Source: Hyphomicrobiaceae bacterium
GTDB lineage: Bacteria; Pseudomonadota; Alphaproteobacteria; Rhizobiales; Hyphomicrobiaceae
Length of the DNA: 64,000 nt
Assembly (NCBI GenBank): GCA_022844275.1
Contig: JALHMB010000001.1
Location: 558,001-622,000, forward strand
Direction of reading: 5' to 3'
The number at the start of each line of letters is the position of its first letter. Positions within the stretch are counted from its first letter, which is position 1. The translations under genes and the position numbers were made by a program. The notes under the pieces are model-generated. The model did not search any database, was not told where the DNA came from, and saw only the letters and a program-made list of their open reading frames with translations. This document shows, piece after piece, positions 35,566-43,528 of the stretch.

Positions 35566-36732
35566 ATGACGATGCCAATGCTTTTCACGCCGATCACGCT
35601 CCGCAGCGTGACGCTCAAGAACCGCGTCGTCGTCGCGCCCATGCACCAATACTCGGCCGTCAAAGGACACGTCACCGACTGGCATCTCATGAATGCGGGC
35701 CGCTACGCCGCAGGCGGCGCCGGCATGGTCATGATGGAGTCGACGAAAGTCGCGCGGAATGGCTGCGGCACGGTTGGCGACACCGCGTTGTGGGACGACA
35801 GCTTCATCGAGGGCTTCGCGCGCTGCGCAAAATTCATCAAGGAGCAGGGAGCGACGGCTGCGATCCAGCTCGGACACTCCGGCCGCAAAGCGCGGCTTAC
35901 GCGCCCGTGGGAAGGCGGCAAGCCACTCAAGGGCGACGAACCCGAGATCTACGATTGGGACGACTGGGAGCTCGTCGCACCGAGCGCGGTGCCGCACTCG
36001 GACAAGGCGCCGGTGCCGCGCGCACTCTCACACAACGAAGTCCGCGATTTCGTCGGCAAGTGGGGCGATGCTGCGATCCGCGCCGACAAGGCCGGCTTCG
36101 ACGTGCTCGAGATCCATGCCGCGCATGGCTACCTGATCCATCAGTTTCTTTCGCCGGTCGCCAACGTGCGGACGGACGAATACGGCGGCAACGAGATGAA
36201 CCGCATGCGCTTCGCGGTCGAGGTGGCCGAGCACGTGCGCTCGGTCTGGCCGGCAGAAAAGCCGCTCTTCATGCGGCTTTCCTGCGAAGACGATGCAGGC
36301 TTTGGACCGGCCGAGAGCATACGTCTCTCGCGCCTGCTCAAGGACAAGGGCGTCGACGTGATCGACTGCTCGTCGGGCGGCACGCTCAACTATTCGCCCA
36401 TGGATGGCGAACGCTCCAAAAAGTATGGCTATCAGGTGCCCTATGCGGAGGCGATCCGCAAGGAGGCCGGCATCAAGACCATGGCGGTCGGACACATCGT
36501 ACACGCGGACCAGGCCGAAGCGATCCTGCGCGAAGGACGTGCCGATCTCATCGCGCTGGCACGCGAGCTCATGTACAATCCCAATTGGGCCATGGATGCA
36601 GCACAGAAGCTCGGCGCCGACCCTGATTTCATGCTCGTGCCACCGCCAATGCGCTACTGGCTTGCGAAGCGCGCGAAGTCCGCCTTCGAAGGCAAGCCCT
36701 CGACGTGGTCAAAAGGTCTCGGCGATCACTAG
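35566..36732 (+). CDS. Old Yellow Enzyme family NADH:flavin oxidoreductase (YqjM-like)
   Basis: 388 residues from the ATG at 35566, which has GGAG 9 bases before it. A single TIM-barrel domain begins LFTPITLRSVTLKNRVVVAPM, contains the conserved HAAHGYLIHQFLSP with the substrate-binding His pair and the YGGNEMNRMRF segment, and ends after a phosphate-binding AVGHIVHADQAEAIL region. There is no 4Fe-4S or NAD domain, so it belongs to the single-domain YqjM type. These enzymes reduce activated C=C bonds using NAD(P)H. It may act with the divergent flavoenzyme pair. Confidence 0.9.
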   Translation: MTMPMLFTPITLRSVTLKNRVVVAPMHQYSAVKGHVTDWHLMNAGRYAAGGAGMVMMESTKVARNGCGTVGDTALWDDSFIEGFARCAKFIKEQGATAAIQLGHSGRKARLTRPWEGGKPLKGDEPEIYDWDDWELVAPSAVPHSDKAPVPRALSHNEVRDFVGKWGDAAIRADKAGFDVLEIHAAHGYLIHQFLSPVANVRTDEYGGNEMNRMRFAVEVAEHVRSVWPAEKPLFMRLSCEDDAGFGPAESIRLSRLLKDKGVDVIDCSSGGTLNYSPMDGERSKKYGYQVPYAEAIRKEAGIKTMAVGHIVHADQAEAILREGRADLIALARELMYNPNWAMDAAQKLGADPDFMLVPPPMRYWLAKRAKSAFEGKPSTWSKGLGDH

Positions 36733-36744
36733 AGCGGCAGTCAA

Positions 36745-37542
36745 ATGCTGATTGCTCACCTCTCTGATCCGCACGTACATCCGCGCGGCGTTCTCTATCA
36801 GAACCTCGTCGACTCGAACGCAATGTTCGAGGCGGCAGTGCGCCATCTCAACAGCCTCTCGCCACGGCCAGATGTCGTGATCCTGAGCGGCGATCTCGTC
36901 GATTTTGGCACCGATGAGGAGTATGCGTTCGCGCGCGAATTGCTCGCTCCGATCCGCGAGCCGCTGCTCATGATCCCCGGCAATCACGACGAGCGGGAAG
37001 CCATGAGGCGGAGCTTCCCCGATCATGCTTATTGGCCGAAATCTGGACCGCTGAGTTTCTCCGCTACGGAGTTTGGCCCAGTCCGCATCATTGGCTTCGA
37101 CATCACGGTGCCGGGCAAGCATCACGGCGACATGGATGATGCCGCCGTCGCGTGGCTCGACGCGACGCTCGCGCGCGAGCCCGATCGCCCGACGATCATC
37201 ATGATGCACCAGCATCCGTTCGCGAGCGGCATTCCCTACATCGACAAATACGATTGCCGGCGCGGCGAGCGTCTCGCCGAGGTCGTCTCACGCTATCCAG
37301 CGGCCGTGCGCATTCTGTGCGGTCATATTCACCGCCACATGCAGTTGCAGTTCGGCGGGACGATCCTCTGCACGGCACCGAGCACGACGACGGCTATCGC
37401 GCTCCGTCTTGATCCCGCGGCCGCGCCGGCATCCTTCGTCGATCCGCCGGCCATGTTGCTCCATCACTGGCAACCGGACACCGGACTGATCAGCCACTAC
37501 GTGCCGATCGGCGATTTCCGCGGACCTCTTCCCTTTGCCTGA
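36745..37542 (+). CDS. Calcineurin-like metallophosphoesterase (CpdA-like)
   Basis: 265 residues. The full set of dinuclear metal motifs is present: AHLSDPHVHPRG at the N-terminus, LSGDLVDFG, IPGNHDER, MMHQHPF and CGHIHRHMQ. The length and motif spacing match the CpdA/Rv0805 class III cyclic nucleotide phosphodiesterase group, though related proteins cleave other phosphodiesters. It begins 12 bases after the flavin oxidoreductase gene and is probably cotranscribed with it. Confidence 0.88.
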   Translation: MLIAHLSDPHVHPRGVLYQNLVDSNAMFEAAVRHLNSLSPRPDVVILSGDLVDFGTDEEYAFARELLAPIREPLLMIPGNHDEREAMRRSFPDHAYWPKSGPLSFSATEFGPVRIIGFDITVPGKHHGDMDDAAVAWLDATLAREPDRPTIIMMHQHPFASGIPYIDKYDCRRGERLAEVVSRYPAAVRILCGHIHRHMQLQFGGTILCTAPSTTTAIALRLDPAAAPASFVDPPAMLLHHWQPDTGLISHYVPIGDFRGPLPFA

Positions 37543-37562
37543 GTGCAGGCGGCATCGGCAAG

Positions 37563-39191
37563 CTACTGCCGCGCGCCGACAGCCTTGACCTTATCGGTCA
37601 GTGCTTCAAGAGCCGCCCGCGCATGTACGCGCCCCGCGCCGAACTCATCGTCAGGTCCCTTGAGGCCGAGATCCTCGGAAGTCTCGGCCAAAACCCGCAG
37701 CACATCCTCGGGCCGAATATTCGGTGATTTCTCGAGAATGAGTGCCATGATGCCGGACACATAAGCCGCCGACATTGAAGTCCCTGACATGAACATGTGA
37801 CCGTTCTTCAGTCCCGGAACGAGAATGTCGACACCCGGTGCGGCAAAGGAAATGTAGGAGCCGCGATTTGCGTACGTATAGAGCCGCTGGGCACTATCGA
37901 GCGCCGTCACTGCAATGACGTCCGGGTAGGCCGCTGGATACGACGGCGCGGCCTCCGGACCGCCATTGCCGGCCGCAGCGACCAGGATGACGTTGCGACG
38001 GGCGACCGCTGCAACCGCCCGCTCGATGACCGGATCGCGGCCACCGCTGAAGCTCAGGTTGACGATTTGCGCGCCGTGTTGGACGGACCAGTCGAGCGCC
38101 TTGAGCACGATGAAACTCGTCGATTCCGGCAGATCGCGCTTCGGCACGGCGAAGAAGGCGCGCACGGCAAGCAGTTTCGCATCGGGGGCAATACCCGAGA
38201 CGAGGCCACGCGCGCGAATGATGCCGGCAATGGCCGTGCCATGGACGTCCGGCTTCGCGTCTTTGGTGCCCGTCGCGTCGTACGCCTCGCTGACCGCACC
38301 TTTGAGATCGCTGTGCGCCTGATCGACACCTGAATCGATCACGGCGATCTTTATACCTCGACCTGTCGCAAGCTGGTGTGCGCTCTCCGCACCAACCATG
38401 TCGAGCGCGTACTGGGCGGCACGCGCGGCCCCACCTGCGCCGGCCTGGCGCTGATAGATCATATTCGGCTGGACCAGCATCACGCGAGGGTCCGACGTGA
38501 GGGCGGCGATCACGGTCTCCACCGGCCGCTGGTCGCCGATGCGATAGACCTGAGCGCGCGCCTCGAGCAGGGCCACATTCGAGCTGCTCACGAGCTGCAG
38601 GCGATGCGTCTGCGCGAGTTGGCCCTCCGTCCCGCCGGGCTGGTTCGCGGCGACGAGCACGAGAATCTGCCGTGCAACCGAGAGATCAGGTGCGCCCGAC
38701 TGTACCTGCGGCGCGCGCTCCTCGCGTGTGCCGTTGGCACGCGGTGGTGGACCGCTGCTACCGCCACCTGGATTGGGAAGAACGATGATCGGCGGGATCT
38801 TTCCGCCGCCGGGCGGCGAGCGGTCAGGACACGCCGGGCGACCGCGCACGCCACACGTGGGCTTCGTGTCGCCGACCTTCTTGTCCGGGCAGGCCGGACG
38901 GCCCGGCACACCGCAACGCGGCTTGGATTTCTTCTCCTCGGTCAACTTTCCAGGAGGCGCACGGCGACGTCTGCGCTCTTCTTCCTGCTGCTGCGCGGCC
39001 ATGATCCCGAGAATGACCAGGCCAGTGCCCACGGAGACACCGACGCCACCGCCGCCGCCCCCTCGTCCACCCCGGTACTGACCATCGCGCCCGCCACGCC
39101 CCTGAGCCTCGGCCTCGGAGTAAGCCGAGAGACCCAGGAGTACCGCGAGCGCGGCCACTGCGAGTGTTCGAGAGAACGAGACAAAGACCAT
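37563..39191 (-). CDS. Exported subtilisin-like serine protease (S8)
   Basis: 542 residues. A signal peptide (residues 1-29, ending SEAEAQ) is followed by a Gly/Arg-rich stretch, a hydrophobic segment (about 50-66), a basic run and two copies of a CGVxGRPACPD motif (Cys 93, 101, 113 and 121). A region of about 160-250 resembles a prodomain. The catalytic domain (about 270-520) shows Asp in VIDSGVD, His in DVHGTAIAG and Ser in SGTSMSAAYVSG. It probably cleaves proteins in the periplasm or outside. It lies 46 bases after an anti-sigma gene and may be controlled by that system. Confidence 0.92.
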   Translation of the reverse strand: MVFVSFSRTLAVAALAVLLGLSAYSEAEAQGRGGRDGQYRGGRGGGGGGVGVSVGTGLVILGIMAAQQQEEERRRRRAPPGKLTEEKKSKPRCGVPGRPACPDKKVGDTKPTCGVRGRPACPDRSPPGGGKIPPIIVLPNPGGGSSGPPPRANGTREERAPQVQSGAPDLSVARQILVLVAANQPGGTEGQLAQTHRLQLVSSSNVALLEARAQVYRIGDQRPVETVIAALTSDPRVMLVQPNMIYQRQAGAGGAARAAQYALDMVGAESAHQLATGRGIKIAVIDSGVDQAHSDLKGAVSEAYDATGTKDAKPDVHGTAIAGIIRARGLVSGIAPDAKLLAVRAFFAVPKRDLPESTSFIVLKALDWSVQHGAQIVNLSFSGGRDPVIERAVAAVARRNVILVAAAGNGGPEAAPSYPAAYPDVIAVTALDSAQRLYTYANRGSYISFAAPGVDILVPGLKNGHMFMSGTSMSAAYVSGIMALILEKSPNIRPEDVLRVLAETSEDLGLKGPDDEFGAGRVHARAALEALTDKVKAVGARQ

Positions 39192-39237
39192 GGCTCTCTT
39201 CCACTTCCCATCGGGCGACTGAGCGCCCGTCCACGCC

Positions 39238-39909
39238 TTAGCGACCTGTCATTACCGCTCTGATGAGATCCTTGCGCGCAAGAATGGCATCAAAACGCTT
39301 CCGCTGTTCGTCACCCGTCGCATGGTCCTCGAAGCGGACGCTGTAGAACCCACCCGGGAGCGGCCCATCGACCATCCGTAGCCGATTATCCGCCAGCACG
39401 CGCGTGATGTCAGCGGCTGCGGCTTTGTCCGTGAAGGCAATCAGGGCAACAGCTCCATGATCGGCCTCGACGCCCGGGCGAGAGGCGGTCTGATAGCCGC
39501 CGCCACTGTCCTGCGTCAGAAGCGTGCCGAGCGCCGCCGCCTGCAGGCAGATAATGACCGCGGCAGCCGCTGCAGCCCAGCGCACCGCCCCCGGCGTCGG
39601 CGCCTCGACGAGCGACTTCAGGCCATCAATGAGGCCCGCAAACCAAGACTTCGCCGCGCCGGCGGGCGTCTCCGTACGGGCGAGTAACGAGGCTACCGAG
39701 GCGAGGCGCGGTTGAATGGCCTCGTTGCCTTCAATCGTCCCCGTCTGCTCCTCGGCAATGAGCGCAAGCTGATGGTGCATGTCCGGATGCTGTTCGAGGT
39801 AGGCCTCGACACGCGCCATATCGGCCTCGTCAAGCCTGCCGGTCATGTACCAAGGGAGGAGCATCTCGATCTCCTCACGCTCGGAAAGTTGTTCGTCGAT
39901 CCCGCTCAT
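39238..39909 (-). CDS. Membrane anti-sigma factor
   Basis: 223 residues. The cytoplasmic N-terminal part (about 1-100) contains the helical anti-sigma segment LPWYMTGRLDEADMARVEAYLEQ without the zinc-binding His/Cys set. A single membrane helix (AAAAAVIICLQAAALGTLL, about 112-132) is followed by a periplasmic domain of about 90 residues. It would hold the adjacent ECF sigma factor inactive until a periplasmic signal triggers release. Its ATG overlaps the sigma gene stop (ATGA), and the subtilase gene follows. Confidence 0.82.
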   Translation of the reverse strand: MSGIDEQLSEREEIEMLLPWYMTGRLDEADMARVEAYLEQHPDMHHQLALIAEEQTGTIEGNEAIQPRLASVASLLARTETPAGAAKSWFAGLIDGLKSLVEAPTPGAVRWAAAAAAVIICLQAAALGTLLTQDSGGGYQTASRPGVEADHGAVALIAFTDKAAAADITRVLADNRLRMVDGPLPGGFYSVRFEDHATGDEQRKRFDAILARKDLIRAVMTGR

Positions 39910-40469
39910 GGCCAGCCTCTATCGATCCCTGCTGCCGCCAGCAGCTCCGAGAGTTTCTTTCTTGCGTAGAACATCCGCGTTTTCACCGTGTTCAGCGGAA
40001 TGCCCAGGATTTCGCTCACCTCGTTGATCGACTTCTCGTGATAATAGACGAGATCGATGATCGTTCGGTGCTCCGCTGAAAGCTCGCCAATGCACCGGCG
40101 CATCTGCGCGGCCTTGTCGAGCTTTTGCGCGGCAACCTCGGGGTCATCGCCGTCGTCGGCAATGGCTCCCGCACTTTCCTCGTCGATAGCCTCCTCGCGG
40201 CGGCGCCGCATGACACTGACCGCACGGTTGTGGGCGATCGAGAGCAGCCAGGTGCCGACTGACGAGCGGGCCTCGTAGCTGCCCGCATTGCGCCATGCTT
40301 CGAGAAAAACCTCATTTGTCACCTCCTCGGCGACGGCTTCCCGGCGGACAATACGCAGCACGAACCGGTAGACGCGCAGCTGATGCCGTCCAAGCAGCGC
40401 CCGCAGTGCCGCCTGGTCCTGACCCGCGATCCGAGTGATCAGCGTCCGGTCATCCGTCTGGTCCTGCAT
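39906..40469 (-). CDS. ECF-family RNA polymerase sigma factor
   Basis: 187 residues with region 2 (FVLRIVRREAVAEEVTNEVFLEAW) and region 4 (LSAEHRTIIDLVYYHEKSINEVSEILGIPLNTVKTRMFYARKKL) of group 4 sigma factors, joined by an acidic linker (about 90-112). It directs polymerase to a specific promoter set. It is translationally coupled to the anti-sigma gene, and the subtilase gene follows, making a sigma/anti-sigma/protease unit. I could not define its promoter motif from this one locus. Confidence 0.93.
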   Translation of the reverse strand: MQDQTDDRTLITRIAGQDQAALRALLGRHQLRVYRFVLRIVRREAVAEEVTNEVFLEAWRNAGSYEARSSVGTWLLSIAHNRAVSVMRRRREEAIDEESAGAIADDGDDPEVAAQKLDKAAQMRRCIGELSAEHRTIIDLVYYHEKSINEVSEILGIPLNTVKTRMFYARKKLSELLAAAGIDRGWP

Positions 40470-40770
40470 TGCGCAACCTGGATCTATTGGCTCTGTCGCA
40501 GCGAGATGAAAATTGGTTCATTCAGTCCGGAAAAAATTCTCCTGTCGCCGGACCGAGCGCCCTCGCGGCCCGAGTAACCGGGCCGGTCCCCTCCTATGCC
40601 ATGATTTCGACGGGATGCGGTTAATGTCCGTCCGGCAAAAGCCGCTCGGGGGGTCCGTCGCATTGAGCCGGCAAAAGGTTCGGATCGAGCAGAACTCTAA
40701 AGCAACTTTGGACCTCGAATGCGACTTTGAGAATCAGCCCAGGCGTGGGTCGCATTCGAGGTCCGACGCT
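40470..40770. other. Intergenic region between sugE and the sigma operon
   Basis: About 300 bases with no supported gene. The left part must hold the promoter of the leftward sigma operon; no clear motif was recognised. The right part is dominated by the long inverted repeat listed separately at 40697-40774. Confidence 0.6.
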
Positions 40771-40774
40771 TTAG
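40697..40774. repeat. Long two-part inverted repeat at the sugE 3' end
   Basis: Outer arms CTAAAGC (40697-40703) and GCTTTAG (40768-40774) flank perfect 16-base inner arms GGACCTCGAATGCGAC (40710-40725) and their complement (40749-40764), with a 23-base centre. The outer right arm overlaps the sugE stop codon. The structure could terminate sugE transcription, but no T-run is present. The nested, perfectly matched arms also resemble small palindromic repeat elements dispersed in bacterial genomes. Confidence 0.6.
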
Positions 40775-41091
40775 GCGGGATCGAAGAGCTTGAGGCCAAC
40801 GACGCCCGCGACGATCAGGCCGATACAGGCGATCCGCGCAACCGTTCGGGGTTCACCGAGCAGCGCCATACCGAGGACCATGGCGCCGGCAGCGCCGATG
40901 CCGACCCAGACGGCATAAGCCGTGCCGATCGGAAGGGTACGGGCGGCAATGGACAGCAGGTACAAGCTGAGCACTATGGCCGCGATCGTCCAGATCGAAG
41001 GCCAAAGCCGCGTGAAACCCTCCGAATATTTGAGGCCGATGGCCCAGCCGATCTCGAGAATGCCGGCAGCGACAAGCAGTGCCCAAGCCAT
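40771..41091 (-). CDS. sugE: Small multidrug resistance family exporter, SugE/Gdx type
   Basis: 106 residues, four membrane helices. The start [26 protein letters not shown] carries the essential membrane Glu13 and the [12 protein letters not shown] pattern that separates the SugE/Gdx guanidinium exporters from EmrE-type drug pumps. Gdx proteins exchange guanidinium for protons as antiparallel dimers. The mRNA leader contains a guanidine-II riboswitch candidate, which agrees with this role. AGGAG lies about 9 bases before the ATG. Confidence 0.92.
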   Translation of the reverse strand: MAWALLVAAGILEIGWAIGLKYSEGFTRLWPSIWTIAAIVLSLYLLSIAARTLPIGTAYAVWVGIGAAGAMVLGMALLGEPRTVARIACIGLIVAGVVGLKLFDPA

Positions 41092-41111
41092 GGTGACGAT
41101 CTCCTGTATAT

Positions 41112-41157
41112 GGGGTCGTCCCCGTTATCTGCCGCAGCGGCGTCGAGGTCGTCCTCG
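41112..41157 (-). ncRNA. Guanidine-II (mini-ykkC) riboswitch candidate
   Basis: Reading leftward, hairpin P1 is CGAGG-ACGA-CCTCG (41157-41144), a 20-base linker follows, then hairpin P2 is GGGG-ACGA-CCCC (41123-41112). Twin hairpins with ACGR tetraloops are the defining feature of the mini-ykkC/guanidine-II class, which binds guanidinium through its paired loops. P2 ends 6 bases before the AGGAG of sugE, so ligand binding could expose or hide the ribosome site. Gene context (guanidinium exporter) fits exactly. Confidence 0.88.
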
Positions 41158-41198
41158 GCACGGAGGGATATAGGGTTTCGGCTCTCGCGACGCCACCC

Positions 41199-42143
41199 TC
41201 AGCTGGCGGGCGTCTCGGCGTGAGTGAGCCCCAGCAAGGCCGGCTCCGGATCATTGATCAGGAAGGTCGGCACCTGGGCCATTCGGGCTTGCATTGGCCC
41301 CTTGTCCTCGAATGCCGCGCGGAAGGCGGCGACATCGCCAAGGCCGAGCCATGCCCTTGCCACGCTGCCGCAGAGAAAGGCGCCGTCCCATGCTGCTGCC
41401 GCTAGAACGAGATCACCGGTGATGCGGCCAAGTATGCGCGAGAGCAAGGCTACTGTTCGCGCCGCCCGCAGATCCTGTGCAGTCATAGCAAATACCGCGT
41501 CTGCCGTATGCCGGGCATCGCCGGTTCCATCCCGCAACTGTGCCGCGTACAGTCGTCCGATGCCCGCACCGGAGATGAAGTCCTCGACCGTCCGCCCATA
41601 GCCGATGACGGCCGCTTCCTCCGCAGTCGCCGCCGCAAGCGACATATGCCCTGCTTCGCCGGCTGCAATGGCCCATCGGCCTTTGCTGGAGCGTACTGCA
41701 GTGGCGGCCCCAAATCCCGTACCGACGTTCACGGCAATGCGGTTGCCGGTGAGTTCCGCGCGCGCGACTCCACCGACGGGCGTGACGTCCGCGGGCTGTA
41801 GGTGCGGCAGCAGCAGACCCACGGCCTCGAGGTCGTTCACGAGCGCGACTGGCACGCCGCCAAGATACTGCGAGACTTCCTGCGCCGAGATCGACCACGA
41901 CGCGTTCGTGAGCTGCACCACATCGCCATCGACGGGACCTGCAGCGGCAATGCACACACTTTTGCACCAGCTCCGATCCGTACTTGTGCCGATGTCGGTG
42001 AGATAGGCCATCAACGCTTCAGCGAAAGAGCGCTCGCCCGCCGTCGGATAGATCCGGATCTCACTGAGATCGCCCGGATCGGCACTGATGCCGAAGCGGC
42101 TCCTCGTGCCGCCCACATCCGCAACGATCCGACTGGCCGTCAT
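41199..42143 (-). CDS. glk: Glucokinase
   Basis: 314 residues of the bacterial glucokinase family: phosphate-binding VADVGGTRSRFG at the N-terminus, catalytic-loop NDLEAVGLLL, NVGTGFGAATAV and GEAGHMS, then a C-terminal GDLVLAAAAWDGAFLCGSVA segment. It phosphorylates glucose with ATP in the cytoplasm. Its ATG overlaps the stop of otsA, so it is the last gene of the trehalose operon and would capture glucose set free by the GH15 enzyme encoded two genes upstream. Confidence 0.88.
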   Translation of the reverse strand: MTASRIVADVGGTRSRFGISADPGDLSEIRIYPTAGERSFAEALMAYLTDIGTSTDRSWCKSVCIAAAGPVDGDVVQLTNASWSISAQEVSQYLGGVPVALVNDLEAVGLLLPHLQPADVTPVGGVARAELTGNRIAVNVGTGFGAATAVRSSKGRWAIAAGEAGHMSLAAATAEEAAVIGYGRTVEDFISGAGIGRLYAAQLRDGTGDARHTADAVFAMTAQDLRAARTVALLSRILGRITGDLVLAAAAWDGAFLCGSVARAWLGLGDVAAFRAAFEDKGPMQARMAQVPTFLINDPEPALLGLTHAETPAS

Positions 42144-43528
42144 GACGCACGGCCCGACGGCGCCGACCTAAGTGCCTCGAGAAAGGCCTCGCGCCAGCGC
42201 GTGACGTTGTTCGTCCTCACGCGCTGGATGAGCGCCTCGTAGCGCTCGCGACGCTCCTCGGTCGGCATTGTCAGCGCAGTATGCAACGCCTCTGCCACCT
42301 CATTAGCGTCGTAGGGATTGACGGTAATGGCCTCGACCAGATCCTCGGCGGCACCGGCGAACTTCGACAGCACGAGGACTCCGGGATCGGCCGGATCCTG
42401 CGAGGCAATGTACTCCTTGGCGACGAGGTTCATGCCATCGCGCAAGGGTGTGACAAGCCCGACCTGGCTCGCGCGAAAGAGCGCGGTCAACGTTGCGCGC
42501 GGGATGGCACGGTGGATGTAGCGCACCGGCGTCCAGTCAAAATCGCCGAATTCGCCGTTAATCGATCCCGAAAGTCCTTCGAGCTCCTGACGGATGTCTG
42601 TGTAGGCCTCGACCTCCTCGCGCGTCGGCGGTGAGATCTGCATCATCGTGACGCGCTTCATGAGCTCCGGGTGCAGCTCGAGCAGTCGCTTGAAGGCCCG
42701 CATCCGCCCGGGCAGCCCTTTCGTGTAGTCGAGGCGGTCGACGCCAAGCACGAACATGTTGGCCATGCTGCGGCGCTGGAGGCGCGCCATCTGCGCATCG
42801 GCCTCGGGCGTGTGCGCCATCTCATAGACGGAATCGGGATCGATCCCGATCGGGAATGCGCGCGCAATGGTCGTCTTACCGAAGGCGCGTACGCGATCAC
42901 CATCCAGCGCCTCGCCACCGGCGATCTCGACGGCGTAGCGCACGAAGTTCGAGGCGTCAGTCGCGGTCTGGAACCCGACGACGTCATAGGAAAACAGCGT
43001 CTCAGCAAGCCATGCATGATCAGGAATGGCGGTGAAGAAGTCCGGGGAGGGAAAGGGAATGTGCAGGAAGAAGCCCATCCTCTCCTTGACGCCCTGCTTG
43101 CGCAGTTCGTCACCGAGCGGGATCAAGTGATAGTCGTGTACCCAGACGAGATCGTCGGGCTCGATGAGCGCAGCGAGCGACTGGGCGAGCCGCTGATTGA
43201 CGCGACGGTAGCCTTCGAGGAAGGCGTGCTCGTAAACGGCGAGATCGAGTCGGTAGTGGAAGGTCGGCCACAAGGCGCGGTTCGAAAAGCCGAGGTAGTA
43301 TTCCTCGTAGTCGCGGCGCGAAAGCGGGACCGTGGCCGTGCGAATGCCGTTGTACTGCTGAAGCCTGATGCCGGCCGCAGCATCGTCATCGACAGTAGTG
43401 CCATCCCAGCCGAACCAGAGCCCGCGTCCAGTCTGCAGCGCGTCCTCCAGCGCGACGGCGAGACCGCCAGACTGCACGGCCTTGTCGATATCGGTGACAC
43501 GGTTCGATGCCACGATGATCCGGCTCAT
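42140..43528 (-). CDS. otsA: Trehalose-6-phosphate synthase
   Basis: 462 residues from the ATG at 43528, which overlaps the stop of the GH15 gene (ATGA). GT20 family features: RIIVASNRV and the GGLAVALEDAL glycine-rich loop near the N-terminus, VWVHDYHLIPL, FLHIPFPS, VDRLDYTKGLPGR and the late PLRDGMNLVAKEYIA. It joins glucose from UDP-glucose to glucose 6-phosphate. It lies between the GH15 hydrolase and glucokinase genes in one overlapping unit, with otsB first. Confidence 0.93.
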   Translation of the reverse strand: MSRIIVASNRVTDIDKAVQSGGLAVALEDALQTGRGLWFGWDGTTVDDDAAAGIRLQQYNGIRTATVPLSRRDYEEYYLGFSNRALWPTFHYRLDLAVYEHAFLEGYRRVNQRLAQSLAALIEPDDLVWVHDYHLIPLGDELRKQGVKERMGFFLHIPFPSPDFFTAIPDHAWLAETLFSYDVVGFQTATDASNFVRYAVEIAGGEALDGDRVRAFGKTTIARAFPIGIDPDSVYEMAHTPEADAQMARLQRRSMANMFVLGVDRLDYTKGLPGRMRAFKRLLELHPELMKRVTMMQISPPTREEVEAYTDIRQELEGLSGSINGEFGDFDWTPVRYIHRAIPRATLTALFRASQVGLVTPLRDGMNLVAKEYIASQDPADPGVLVLSKFAGAAEDLVEAITVNPYDANEVAEALHTALTMPTEERRERYEALIQRVRTNNVTRWREAFLEALRSAPSGRAS

